A DNA stretch of 64,000 nt from Stenotrophomonas pavanii. GTDB lineage: Bacteria > Pseudomonadota > Gammaproteobacteria > Xanthomonadales > Xanthomonadaceae. The notes beneath the pieces are model-generated. The model was not told the DNA's origin, searched no databases, and was given only the letters and a program-made list of their open reading frames with translations. Every line of letters begins with the position of its first letter. Position 1 is the first letter of the stretch. Made by a program: the position numbers and the translations under genes. The stretch spans positions 372,001-436,000 of the forward strand of contig NZ_FNFQ01000001.1 in NCBI RefSeq assembly GCF_900101175.1, read 5' to 3'. This document shows positions 6,090 to 15,600 of the stretch, piece by piece.

Positions 6090-7375
6090 TGACTGCCTTC
6101 CCCGCCCCTGTTGCGCTGGATGTGCCGCTGCTGGTGGGCTACAGCGGCGGTGTCGACTCGACCGTGCTGCTGCACTGGCTGTGGCGCTGCGCACAGCTTT
6201 CCGGCACGGCACTGCGTGCGGTGCACGTGCACCATGGCCTGCAACCGGCCGCCGATGACTGGGTGCTGCATTGCCAGCAGCAATGCGCAGCACTGGGCAT
6301 CGAACTAGCCGTGCATCGCGTGCAGGTCGACAACCGCGCAGGCCTCGGCCTTGAGGGCGCAGCGCGGCAAGCCCGGCGTGCGGCGTTCGCGGCCGAGCTG
6401 CGCGACGGCGAAACGCTGGCACTGGCACAGCACCAGGACGACCAGGCCGAGACTTTCCTGCTGCGTGCGCTGCGGGGGTCCGGCGTCGATGGCCTGGCCG
6501 CGATGTCGGCGCACAGCCACCTTGGCCAGCATCCGCTGTGGCGGCCGCTGCTGGCGGTCCCGCGCAGTGCACTGCTCGACTACGCGCGCCAGCACGCGCT
6601 GCCGTGGATCGAAGACCCCAGCAATGGCGACGACCACGCCGATCGCAACTTCCTGCGCCTGCAGGTGCTGCCGCTGCTGCGCCAGCGCTGGCCGCATGCC
6701 GCTGCGGCGCTGGCGGGCAGCGCGGCGCACTGCGGGCAGACCCGCCAGCTGCTCGATGAGGAGGACGCCGAGCTGATCGCGCACCTGGAAGTGGCACCGC
6801 GCGTGCTGTCGATGCCATTGCTGCGCCAGGTCTCGCCCGGGCGCGCCGCGCGGGTGCTGCGTGCCTGGGTGGTCGGCCACGGCGCCGCCCCACTGCCGGC
6901 GAAGGTGCTGCAGCAGGGACTGGACGAACTGCTGCCGGCCGGCAACGATCGCCAGGCCCGGCTGCGCTGGCGCGATCATGCCATCCGGCAATGGCGCGAC
7001 CATGCCTATCTGCTGCCCGCGCAGCTGCCGGCGCTGCCCCGCCAATGGCAGGCCGACTGGGATGGGCATGCCCCCCTGGCGTTGCCTGATGGCGGCCAAC
7101 TGCGCCTGCAGGGCGCCGCCGGCTTCGAACGGCCACTGCAGGTCCGGGCACGCGTGGGCGGTGAGCGCATCCTGCTGCCCGGTCGCCCGCATTCGCATGC
7201 GCTGAAGGACTGCCTGCAACGCGAACACCTTGCCCCCTGGCGGCGCGCCCAGCTGCCGCTGCTCTTCGATGGACCACAGCTGCTGGCCGCCGCCGATGTG
7301 GTCATCGGCGCGCCGCTGCAGGCCTGGTTGCAGGCCCATGGCGCGCAGCTGCTGTGGCGTCCCGGCGGCTGGTGA
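6089..7375 (+). CDS. tilS: tRNA(Ile)-lysidine synthetase TilS
   Basis: A 428-residue enzyme that attaches lysine to cytidine-34 of tRNA-Ile(CAU), so that it reads AUA and is charged with Ile. Seen: the PP-loop motif GYSGGVDS near the N-terminus, the N-type ATPase fold with the HHGLQP region, and the C-terminal TilS domain with RVGGERILLPGR. Length is normal for the family. The GTG at 6089 is chosen because it places the PP-loop about 15 residues from the start. Upstream in-frame sequence is repeat DNA. xseB follows 36 bases later. Confidence 0.93.
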   Translation: MTAFPAPVALDVPLLVGYSGGVDSTVLLHWLWRCAQLSGTALRAVHVHHGLQPAADDWVLHCQQQCAALGIELAVHRVQVDNRAGLGLEGAARQARRAAFAAELRDGETLALAQHQDDQAETFLLRALRGSGVDGLAAMSAHSHLGQHPLWRPLLAVPRSALLDYARQHALPWIEDPSNGDDHADRNFLRLQVLPLLRQRWPHAAAALAGSAAHCGQTRQLLDEEDAELIAHLEVAPRVLSMPLLRQVSPGRAARVLRAWVVGHGAAPLPAKVLQQGLDELLPAGNDRQARLRWRDHAIRQWRDHAYLLPAQLPALPRQWQADWDGHAPLALPDGGQLRLQGAAGFERPLQVRARVGGERILLPGRPHSHALKDCLQREHLAPWRRAQLPLLFDGPQLLAAADVVIGAPLQAWLQAHGAQLLWRPGGW

Positions 7376-7411
7376 ATTGACCCCCGCGCGCGGCCCGTCC
7401 ACACTTGCCGC

Positions 7412-7672
7412 ATGGCCAAGAAGTCCCCCGAAAACGCCTCCCCGGTCGCCCAGTTCGAGCAGTCGCTCGAATCGCTGGAACAGCTGGTGGAGCAGATGGA
7501 AACCGGCGAGCTGAGCCTGGAAGCTTCGCTCAGTGCTTACGAACGCGGTGTCGGTCTGTACCGCCAGTGCCAGCAGGCGCTGGAACAGGCCGAACTGCGC
7601 GTGCGCCTGCTCAGCGATCCGGCGCAGCCGGAAGCATCCGAACCTTTCGATCCGCCCAGCCATGACGGCTGA
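7412..7672 (+). CDS. xseB: exodeoxyribonuclease VII small subunit XseB
   Basis: An 86-residue acidic, helical protein with the family signature [20 protein letters not shown] followed by [20 protein letters not shown]. It binds the large subunit XseA to form the single-strand nuclease ExoVII in the cytoplasm. XseA is not in this window. The gene overlaps ispA by 11 bases, as in many proteobacteria where xseB-ispA is followed by dxs. Here dxs does not follow. Confidence 0.93.
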   Translation: MAKKSPENASPVAQFEQSLESLEQLVEQMETGELSLEASLSAYERGVGLYRQCQQALEQAELRVRLLSDPAQPEASEPFDPPSHDG

Positions 7673-8540
7673 GGTTCTGTTCGCGCGCTGGCGCGACCGT
7701 ATCGAAAGCCAGCTCGACGCCGCCCTGCCCTCGCCTGCCGAAGCACCGCAGCGCCTGCACCAGGCCATGCGCTATTCGGTGCTGGGCGGCGGCAAGCGCA
7801 TGCGCCCGCTGCTGGTGTACGCCAGTGGCCACCTGTTCGGCGCGCAACCGGAACACCTGGACGCGGCGGCGATGGCCGTCGAGCTCATCCACGCCTATTC
7901 GCTGGTGCATGACGACCTGCCGGCGATGGACGATGACGCGCTGCGCCGCGGCAAGCCGACCACCCACATCGCCTTCGACGAAGCCACCGCGATCCTCGCC
8001 GGTGACGCCCTGCAGGCCCGTGCCTTTGGCCTGCTGGCCGATGCGCCGCTGCCGGCCACGCTGCGCGTGGCCTGCCTGCAGACCCTGGCCCACGCGTCCG
8101 GTGCCTCCGGCATGTGCGGCGGCCAGGCGCTGGACATCGATGCCACCGGCCAGCAACAGACCCTGGCGGCACTGACCCGCATGCATGCACTGAAGACCGG
8201 CGCACTGATCCGCGCGGCGGTGCGCATGGGTGCGCTGTGCGGCCAGGCCCACGAACCGCAGCTGGCCCAGCTCGACAGTTTCGCCGATGCACTCGGCCTG
8301 GCCTTCCAGGTCCGCGATGACATCCTCGATGTCGAAGCCAGTTCCGAACAGCTGGGCAAGACCGCCGGCAAGGACCAGGCGCAGGACAAGAGCACCTTCC
8401 CCGCGCTGCTCGGCATGGACGGTGCGAAGGCCCAGCTGCACGAGCTCGCGGCGCGCATGCAGGCGATCCTGGCCGGATACGGCGAAGAGGCCGATGCACT
8501 GCGTGCGCTGGCGACGCTGGCGGTCGAACGCGATCATTGA
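7662..8540 (+). CDS. ispA: farnesyl diphosphate synthase IspA
   Basis: A 292-residue all-helical prenyltransferase that condenses dimethylallyl diphosphate with isopentenyl diphosphate to geranyl and farnesyl diphosphate. These feed quinones, undecaprenyl carriers and hopanoids. Seen: GGGKRMRP, the first Asp-rich motif DDLPAMDDD, the GQALDID region and the second Asp-rich motif DDILD. The start is the ATG inside the end of xseB, which gives the usual N-terminus and length. Translational coupling to xseB is likely. Confidence 0.93.
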   Translation: MTAEVLFARWRDRIESQLDAALPSPAEAPQRLHQAMRYSVLGGGKRMRPLLVYASGHLFGAQPEHLDAAAMAVELIHAYSLVHDDLPAMDDDALRRGKPTTHIAFDEATAILAGDALQARAFGLLADAPLPATLRVACLQTLAHASGASGMCGGQALDIDATGQQQTLAALTRMHALKTGALIRAAVRMGALCGQAHEPQLAQLDSFADALGLAFQVRDDILDVEASSEQLGKTAGKDQAQDKSTFPALLGMDGAKAQLHELAARMQAILAGYGEEADALRALATLAVERDH

Positions 8541-8580
8541 TCGCTGCTCGCTCGTCGGCCCCCCGTCGCTCCCCGCACAT

Positions 8581-8610
8581 GAAAACGCCCGGCAATGCCG
8601 GGCGTTTTCA
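8581..8610. terminator. bidirectional intrinsic terminator
   Basis: GAAAACGCCCGGC/GCCGGGCGTTTTC stem with A and T tracts on both sides, between the convergent ispA and DUF4870 genes. It can serve either strand. Confidence 0.9.
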
Positions 8611-8631
8611 GTTCCGCATGCAGCCCCGGTC

Positions 8632-9003
8632 TTACTTGATCAGGCGCAGGGTGAACGGGTAGCGATAGGCTTCGCCGTTGTTGGCCTTGACTGCGGCAAT
8701 GATGCAGAACACCAGGTTGACGAGGCCCACGATCGGCGCCAGGATGCCGCCGATGATCACCACCATCAGGATGATGCTGATGACCATCGCGATGGTCACG
8801 GTGATCTGGAAGTTCAGCGCTTCCTTGGCCTGGTCGGTCACGAAAGCCTTGCTGGCGTCATCCTTGTTGATCAGCCAGATGATCAGGGCGCCGATGAACC
8901 AGGTGAAGATGCCCAGCAGGTGCGCAGCCAGCGCCATGGTGCGCTGGTCGGCCGGGGCATCCGTGGTTGCCGGCGGCGGCGGGACGTTATCGAATTCGCT
9001 CAC
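8632..9003 (-). CDS. DUF4870 domain membrane protein
   Basis: A 123-residue small inner-membrane protein of the DUF4870 (Tic20-like) family. Seen: a short Pro-rich cytoplasmic N-terminus, then about three hydrophobic segments, including HLLGIFTWFIGALIIWLI and a long Ile/Val-rich segment, with the family motif QAKEALNFQITV between them. A GTG start at 9003 is chosen because AAGGAG lies seven bases upstream. Longer in-frame starts lack a site. Function unknown. It stands alone between ispA and pmbA. Confidence 0.85.
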   Translation of the reverse strand: MSEFDNVPPPPATTDAPADQRTMALAAHLLGIFTWFIGALIIWLINKDDASKAFVTDQAKEALNFQITVTIAMVISIILMVVIIGGILAPIVGLVNLVFCIIAAVKANNGEAYRYPFTLRLIK

Positions 9004-9090
9004 GACAAAACTCCTTTTCATTGGGTGGTCTTGACCCACCAGCACCAAGCTGGTTGCGTCAGGCGGGCATAGCTTACGCCATCAACGCCA

Positions 9091-10458
9091 TCAATCATTA
9101 CCCGCGATGGTCATCCGCCCCAGCAGGATCGAGCCGGTCCGGATGTGCGAGCGCGGGTCGACGTCGCTGCCGACCGCCTCGATGCTGCTGAACATCTCGC
9201 GCAGGTTGCCGGCAATGGTGACGCCGTCCACCGGGTACTGGATCTCGCCGTTCTCGACGCGGAAACCGCCGGCGCCCCGCGAGTAGTCGCCGGTCACCCC
9301 ATTGACGCCCTGCCCCATCAGTTCGGTCACCAGCAGGCCATCGCCCATCTGCCGGGCGATCTCTTCCAGCGAGCCGGCATTGGCCGCCAGCTGCAGGTTG
9401 TGCACGCCGCCGGCATTGGCGGTGGTCTGCAGGCCCAGCTTGCGTGCCGAATAGCTGCCCAGCACGTAGCGCTGCAGGACGCCGTCGCGCACCAGTGCCG
9501 AGGCACGGGTCGCCACGCCATCGCCGTCGAAGGCGGCCGAACGCAGGCCACGCCGCAGGTGCGGCAGCTCGTCGATCTGCATCCATTCCGGGAACAGGCG
9601 CTGCCCCACGCTGTCCAGCAGGAAACTGGCCTGGCGGTACAGCGCGCCGCCGGACACCGCCGACAGCAGGTGGCCGACCAGGCTGCGCGCCACTTCCGGG
9701 GCGAACAGCACCGGCATGCTGCCGGTGGCCAACGAACGCGGCTGCAGGCGGGCGATGGTGCGCTCGGCGGCACGACGCCCGACCCGGCCCACTTCCTCCA
9801 GGTCCTCGCGGGCCAGTGCGCTGGTGTACCAGCCATCACGCTGCATGCCGTCGCCCTGCCCGGCGATCAGTGCACAACCGATCGAATGGTGGGTGCCGCG
9901 CTCGCGGCCGATGAAGCCATGCGAATTGGCGTAGACCGACAGGCTCTGCATGCTCGACACCGAAGCGCCATCGGAATTGCGGATCTGCGCGTCGGCCTCG
10001 CGCCCCGCGTTCTCGCAGGCCAGCGCCAGGTCCACCGCCTCATCGGCCTGCAGCGCCCACGGGTGCCAGCCGTCCAGGTCGGGGAAGTCGGTGGCCATCA
10101 GCGCGGCCTCGGCCAGGCCGGCGGCCGGGTCGTCCTCGGTGTGCCGGGCGATCGCGCAGGCCTGCTCGACCGTGGCGGCCAGGCTGGCCTCGTTCAGGTC
10201 ACCGGTGCTGGCGCTGCCCTTGCGCTGGCCGAAATAGACGGTCACCGCGATGCCACGGTCGCGGGTGGACTGCACGGTCTCCACTTCGCCAAGGCGGACA
10301 TTGACCTCCAGGCCACGATCCTCGCTGCAGCTGACCTCGGCCTGGCTGGCGCCCAGCGCGCGGGCACGGTCGAGCAGTTGCTGGGAGAGGTCGGCCAGCC
10401 GTTCCAGCCGGGCCGGGCTGTCGTCGCCGACGGCCACTTCAGGGGCGATCACGTTCAA
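9091..10458 (-). CDS. pmbA: metalloprotease subunit PmbA/TldE
   Basis: A 455-residue TldE/PmbA subunit. With TldD it forms a heterodimeric protease that degrades unfolded peptides through a narrow channel, and in E. coli it matures microcin B17 and clears CcdA. Seen: typical N-terminal helices, the central RDRGIAVTVYFGQRKGSAST region, and the C-terminal GVNGVTGDYSRGAGGFRVENG motif. TldE lacks the TldD zinc motif, as expected here. The apparent start is TTG; a GTG two codons later is equally possible. TldD is encoded 0.7 kb away on the same strand, with darP between. Confidence 0.9.
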   Translation of the reverse strand: MNVIAPEVAVGDDSPARLERLADLSQQLLDRARALGASQAEVSCSEDRGLEVNVRLGEVETVQSTRDRGIAVTVYFGQRKGSASTGDLNEASLAATVEQACAIARHTEDDPAAGLAEAALMATDFPDLDGWHPWALQADEAVDLALACENAGREADAQIRNSDGASVSSMQSLSVYANSHGFIGRERGTHHSIGCALIAGQGDGMQRDGWYTSALAREDLEEVGRVGRRAAERTIARLQPRSLATGSMPVLFAPEVARSLVGHLLSAVSGGALYRQASFLLDSVGQRLFPEWMQIDELPHLRRGLRSAAFDGDGVATRASALVRDGVLQRYVLGSYSARKLGLQTTANAGGVHNLQLAANAGSLEEIARQMGDGLLVTELMGQGVNGVTGDYSRGAGGFRVENGEIQYPVDGVTIAGNLREMFSSIEAVGSDVDPRSHIRTGSILLGRMTIAGND

Positions 10459-10480
10459 TGCTTTATCCTGTACAGGTTGG

Positions 10481-10509
10481 GCCCGGCATCACGCCGGGCG
10501 ACTTTTTTT
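10481..10509 (+). terminator. terminator-like hairpin in the darP leader
   Basis: GCCCGGC/GCCGGGC stem followed by seven T residues, ending 17 bases before the darP start codon. The gene on the other side is divergent, so no upstream plus-strand transcript needs ending here. It may act as an attenuator. Confidence 0.55.
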
Positions 10510-10526
10510 GAGATCAGGTAGGGACG

Positions 10527-11114
10527 ATGCGCGGACGCGACGAAGAAACCGGTGAATTCCACGACAAGAGCCGCAGCCAGAACCGGCGCGAAGCGCTCGA
10601 CGTCCTGGCCCTGGGCGAGAAGCTGGTGTCGTTGACTCCGGCCCAGCTGGCGCGCCTGCCGATCCCGGAAGACCTGCTGCCGCATATCGCCGAGTGCAAG
10701 CGCATCACCGCCCACATCGCCCACAAGCGCCAGCTGGCGTTCCTGGCCAAGCACATGCGCCGCGAGGACGAGGCAACGCTGGACGCGATCCGCGATGCGC
10801 TGGACGCCAACAGCGAGACCGGCCGCCGCGAAGTGGCGATGATGCACCGCGTGGAGGACTGGCGCGACCGCCTGTTGGCCGACGGCGACAAGGCGCTGGC
10901 CGCCCTGCTTGACGACTACCCGCAGGCCGACCGCCAGCAGCTGCGCACCCTGGTACGCAACGCGCAGACCGAAAAGGCGAAGAACAAGCCGCCGCGCGCC
11001 TACCGCGAGATCTTCCAGGTGCTGCGCGCGCTGATGCTGCCGGCGGCGCTGGGCCTGAAGACGGCGGGCGACGAACACGCCGGCGATCCGGTCGACGAGG
11101 CCGACGAGGACTGA
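10527..11114 (+). CDS. darP: ribosome biogenesis factor DarP (YjgA, DUF615)
   Basis: A 195-residue highly charged helical protein of the DUF615/YjgA family. It joins late 50S precursors and helps mature the peptidyl transferase centre. Seen: N-terminal [37 protein letters not shown], the central [16 protein letters not shown], and a C-terminal [20 protein letters not shown]. Length is normal. It is transcribed divergently from pmbA and lies between pmbA and tldD, a neighbourhood also seen in enterobacteria (yjgA-pmbA). Confidence 0.92.
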   Translation: MRGRDEETGEFHDKSRSQNRREALDVLALGEKLVSLTPAQLARLPIPEDLLPHIAECKRITAHIAHKRQLAFLAKHMRREDEATLDAIRDALDANSETGRREVAMMHRVEDWRDRLLADGDKALAALLDDYPQADRQQLRTLVRNAQTEKAKNKPPRAYREIFQVLRALMLPAALGLKTAGDEHAGDPVDEADED

Positions 11115-11155
11115 GCCCGCGCCGGCCCGGGCGGTGGCCGCGGCCATCGCCACGC

Positions 11156-12601
11156 TCAGGCCTGCGTACCGCCGACGGTGATGCCCTCGATCAACAGCGA
11201 GGGCTGGCCGACACCCACGGGCACACTCTGCCCGTCCTTGCCGCAGATGCCCACGCCCTCGTCCAGGGCCAGATCGTTGCCGACCATGCGCACCTTCTGC
11301 ATGGTTTCCGGGCCGTTGCCGATCAGGGTCGCGCCCTTCACCGGGGTGGTGATGCGGCCATCCTCGATCAGGTAGGCCTCGGTGGCCGAGAACACGTACT
11401 TGCCGCTGGTGATGTCGACCTGGCCACCGCCGAAGTTGACCGCGTACAGGCCCTTCTTCACCGAACGGATCATCTCCTGCGGGTCGTGCTCGCCGGCGCG
11501 CATGTAGGTGTTGGTCATGCGTGGCATGGTCAGGTGCGCGAACGATTCGCGGCGCCCGTTGCCGGTCGGGGCCATGCCCATCAGCCGCGCGTTGAGGCTG
11601 TCCTGCATGTAGCCGACCAGGATGCCGTCCTCGATCAGCGGGGTGCACTGGCTCGGGTGGCCTTCGTCGTCGATGTTCAACGAACCGCGGCGGCCGTCCA
11701 GGGTGCCATCGTCGACGATGGTCACCCCGGGCGCGGCGACGCGCTCGCCGATGCGGCCGGCGTAGACACTGGTGCCCTTGCGGTTGAAGTCGCCTTCCAG
11801 TCCGTGGCCGACCGCCTCGTGCAGCAGCACGCCCGGCCAACCCGGGCCCAGCACCACCGGCATCATGCCGGCCGGCGCCGGCACCGCGTCCAGGTTCACC
11901 AGCGCCTGGCGCAGTGCTTCCTGAGCCAGGGCTTCGGGGCGACCGCTGGCAAACAGATCTTCATAGCCATAACGGCCACCGCCACCGGCGTAGCCGGACT
12001 CGCGACGGCCGTTGTGCTCGACAATGACCTGCACGTTCAGGCGTACCAGCGGACGCACATCGGCGGCCAGCACGCCGTCGCTGCGGGCGATCAGCACCGT
12101 ATCGACGCCGCCGGACAGGCTCACCATCACCTGCTTCACGCGCGGGTCGGCGGCACGCAGGTAGCCATCCAGGCGCTTGAGCACCTCGACCTTGGCCTCG
12201 TTGCCGATGCCGTCGATCGGGTCCAGCGCCGGATACAACGCGCGCGCATTGCCGCGCAGCAGCGAACGTCCGGTCTGCGCACCGCCCTCGCGCGAGATCG
12301 CGCGCGCCGACTGCGCCGCCGCCAGCAGCGCATCGGCATGGATGTCATCGGAATAGGCGAAGCCGGTCTTCTCCCCGGAAATCGCCCGCACGCCCACGCC
12401 CTGTTCGATGGAATGGGCGCCGTCCTTGACGATGCCATCTTCCACGCTCCAGCTCTCGCGGCGGGCGTGCTGGAAGTAAAGGTCACCGAAGTCGACACCG
12501 GGGCCGAGCAACTGCCCGAAGGTGCGCTCCAGGCCGGCGGTATCCAGGCCGCCGGGGCGCAGCAGGCGGTCTTGGGCAAGCGTCAGGGCGATGTCAGTCA
12601 T
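11156..12601 (-). CDS. tldD: metalloprotease TldD
   Basis: A 481-residue catalytic partner of PmbA/TldE. Seen: the zinc site [11 protein letters not shown] (HExxxH), [14 protein letters not shown] upstream, and the C-terminal region [16 protein letters not shown] with [14 protein letters not shown]. The length is normal. The complex digests unfolded peptides in the cytoplasm and matures some ribosomal peptides in other species. No such precursor gene is visible nearby. yhdP ends 58 bases upstream on the same strand, so tldD may be the last gene of a maf-rng-yhdP-tldD unit. Confidence 0.94.
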   Translation of the reverse strand: MTDIALTLAQDRLLRPGGLDTAGLERTFGQLLGPGVDFGDLYFQHARRESWSVEDGIVKDGAHSIEQGVGVRAISGEKTGFAYSDDIHADALLAAAQSARAISREGGAQTGRSLLRGNARALYPALDPIDGIGNEAKVEVLKRLDGYLRAADPRVKQVMVSLSGGVDTVLIARSDGVLAADVRPLVRLNVQVIVEHNGRRESGYAGGGGRYGYEDLFASGRPEALAQEALRQALVNLDAVPAPAGMMPVVLGPGWPGVLLHEAVGHGLEGDFNRKGTSVYAGRIGERVAAPGVTIVDDGTLDGRRGSLNIDDEGHPSQCTPLIEDGILVGYMQDSLNARLMGMAPTGNGRRESFAHLTMPRMTNTYMRAGEHDPQEMIRSVKKGLYAVNFGGGQVDITSGKYVFSATEAYLIEDGRITTPVKGATLIGNGPETMQKVRMVGNDLALDEGVGICGKDGQSVPVGVGQPSLLIEGITVGGTQA

Positions 12602-12659
12602 GGTCTCGATCTGGGGGTGCGGGGGCGCTCAGGCAAGCCCCGTGGACAGGAAGCCGCGC

Positions 12660-15600
12660 TCAGCGCGAGCGCGGCAGGTCGGTGACGGTCGGCGGGATGG
12701 CTGGCGCCGGGCTGGGCGTGGGCGGCGGCGGGGTCTTGTCGCGGCTGCGCTCGATCACTTCCACCTTCGGTTCCTTCCACGGGCCGGTCACCTTGTAGGT
12801 ACGGGCACCGATCTCGCCCAGCGGCTTGGACAACACCGCATTGGTGGCTGCACCCAGCGCGGCCCCCACCGGGCCACCGGCCACCGCACCGACCACGGTG
12901 AGCAGGTTGCCCGCGCGCGGGTTGACGTCGATGGTCTGGTCGAACTGCTGGTTGCGCAGGTCGGCCTGGCCACGGATGGTGATGTTGGCCGCCGGGCCTT
13001 CGATCAGCACCTTGTCGGTGCGCGCCATGCCCTGCCCGAACTGCATGCTGCCGTCGATCTGGTTGAATGCGAAGCCCTTGGAGAAGAAGTCGCGGAAATC
13101 GAACATCAGGCGCCGCGGCAGCTGCGCGACGCTGAGCAGGCCCAGCACGCGCCCGGCGCCCGGCTCCAGCTCCAGCAGCTGGCCATTGCGCGCATGCAGG
13201 TCGAGGCTGCCCTGCAGGTTGCCCAGCTGGAAGTCCGACGGCCCCCCGCTCCAGGCCGCCTGCAGCTGCGCCTGGCCGGAACCGCCGCGCAGCTGGCCGC
13301 CGTAATCGAGGTTCTGCATCAGCCCGCCCAGGTCCTCGCTGCGCACCTGCGCGGTCAGTTCGGTTCGGGCGCCGCCCGTGCGGCCGAGCCAGCGGCCGGT
13401 GATGTCGATTTCCTGGTCCGGCGCGCGGAAACGCAACGCGTCCACGTTCAGGCCGTTGGCCAGCGGCCGCGTGCGCAGCACCGCCTGGCCCAGCACCACC
13501 TTGCCGAACTTCAGGTCGGCGATGTCCAGCGCGAACGGCGGCAGCTTGGCCGGGTCCATGTCATTGGCGCCGGCCTGTACCCGCGCCGGCGCGGCGGCGG
13601 CACCCGGTGCCGCCGGCAGTGACTGCCAGTGCACGCGGTCAAGCTGGCCGCTGATGGTGCCACCGTCGGCGTTGGGCACGGTCAGGCGGCCGGCCAGCGA
13701 CGGCCCGTCCAGGCGCACGTCCAGTGCCTGCGGCCCCGGGTGCAGCTGCAGCCGGGTCTGCTCGAACACTCCGCCGATCAGCTTGAGCTGGCCGACCTGC
13801 ACGTCGACCGCGCGCAGCGGCATCGCGTCGTCGTCACTGCCACCGCGCGCCAGGCTGATCCACTCCAGCGCATCCAGGGTCGGGCTGCGGCCATTGACCG
13901 TCAGTCCGCTCGCCGGCGGCTCGCGGTCGACATGGTCGCTGCCCAGCGTGACCTGCACGCCGGTCTGGTTGTTGTGGCTGCGCGCGGCCAGGGCCAGGCG
14001 CTGGCCGAAGGCCACGTCGATGCGGCCGGCGCCCATCGGCAGCTGCGCGGCCACCGTGGTCGCCAGCGGCTCGGAGGCCGGCTTGTCCAGCGGCGCCGGC
14101 AGGTCGAGCCGGGTGCCGACCAGGTCCGAGCTCAGTCGCAGCTCGCTCGGCGGCGCAGGGGCGCCTGGCGCCACCTTGGGCAGGTTGACGCCGATGGTCC
14201 AGGCCGAATTGCCGGTGATGTAAGGCTTGAGCCAGGCCATCTCGGGGGCACGGTCAATCAGCACGCCGGCATCGAGGCGGGCGCTCAGCTGTGACTCGAA
14301 GGCGCGCGTGCTGTCATGCACGTAACCGCCGGCACGCAGGCTCAGCCGTCCCTCCTGGCCGAGGTGGCGCACCGCCAGTTCTTCGGCGCCGAAACCGCCG
14401 TTGCTGTAGCGCGCCTGCCCGTGCATGTTGTCAAAGGTCAGCTGGAAGCGCTTGTCGACCAGCTTCACCCCGGCCAGATCGACCGTGCCCTGCAGGTGGC
14501 CCTCGCCTTCATCCTGATGCAGCGGCTGCAGCAGGTCGAAGGTCACATGGGCCGGACCGCTGGCGACCAGATTGTCCAGCGTATCGCCGTAGTCCTTGTG
14601 CAACGGGCTCTGGCGCAGCATCGCCAGCAGCTTGCCGGCCTCGCTCGGCGCATCGGCACGCACGTACAACGGCTGGTGCCCGAAGTCCGGAATGCCCGCT
14701 TCGAATCTCTGCACCGCCACGCCGGCAAGATCACCCCGTCCACGCATGTCGAAGCCAGGGCCGATGAAGGCAATGTCGGCGTCGACCTGGCTCATCAGCG
14801 GCCAGTCGTGCTGGAAGCGGATGTCGCCATTGGTGATGTGGCCGGTGGCCTCGAAGCGGCCATCATTGTTGTCGAACGGCCAGTCGTCCAGGTCGCCGGT
14901 GACCAGGCCGACGCCATTGCGCACCTGGCCACCGGCCAGCGCCATGTCCAGCCAGTCGGTGGCGCCCTTGCTCATCTTGGAATGGATCCAGAAGCGCTTG
15001 GCCGCCGTCATCGGCACGTCGTCCAGCTTCGCGGCCAGCTGCAGCCACGGCCGCGTGCCGTCGCCCTGGAACCAGACCCCGCCGCGCACGTCGGCCGCGT
15101 AGTCGGTACCTTCCACACGCATCGCCGGCGTTCCGATCCGCCAACCGCCGCCCTCGTCGCGCCAGCCCACGATCTGGCCAGCCAGGTGCAGGTCATGGCG
15201 CACACCGAAGCCGGTCGGCCAATCGAACTGCAGCTGCCGTTGCGGTTGCAGCTGCAGGCTGAAGCCGTCGGCGTCGCCTTCAAAGCGCCCGCCCAGGCCG
15301 CGCAGGCCGGGCGAGTTGCCCACGCTGGCGAAACCCAGCGACTGCAGTTCCCCCTGCGCCCACAGGGGGCCATCGCGTTCGCCCGACAGCTGCAACGCGC
15401 GCACGTCCAGCTGCGGCCTGGACAGGAACAGCCAGCGGCGCAGGCCCACCTCAAGGCGATCACTCAGGGCCAGCGCACGCAGTGCGATGCCGGCCTGCAC
15501 GTCGCCGGAACGGACCCGCAGCTGTTTGCCGACCTGCAGCTGCAGGCCATCGAGGCGCTGCTCGCCGTCTTCATTCTTCAGCCGCAGCCGCGGAACCTGC

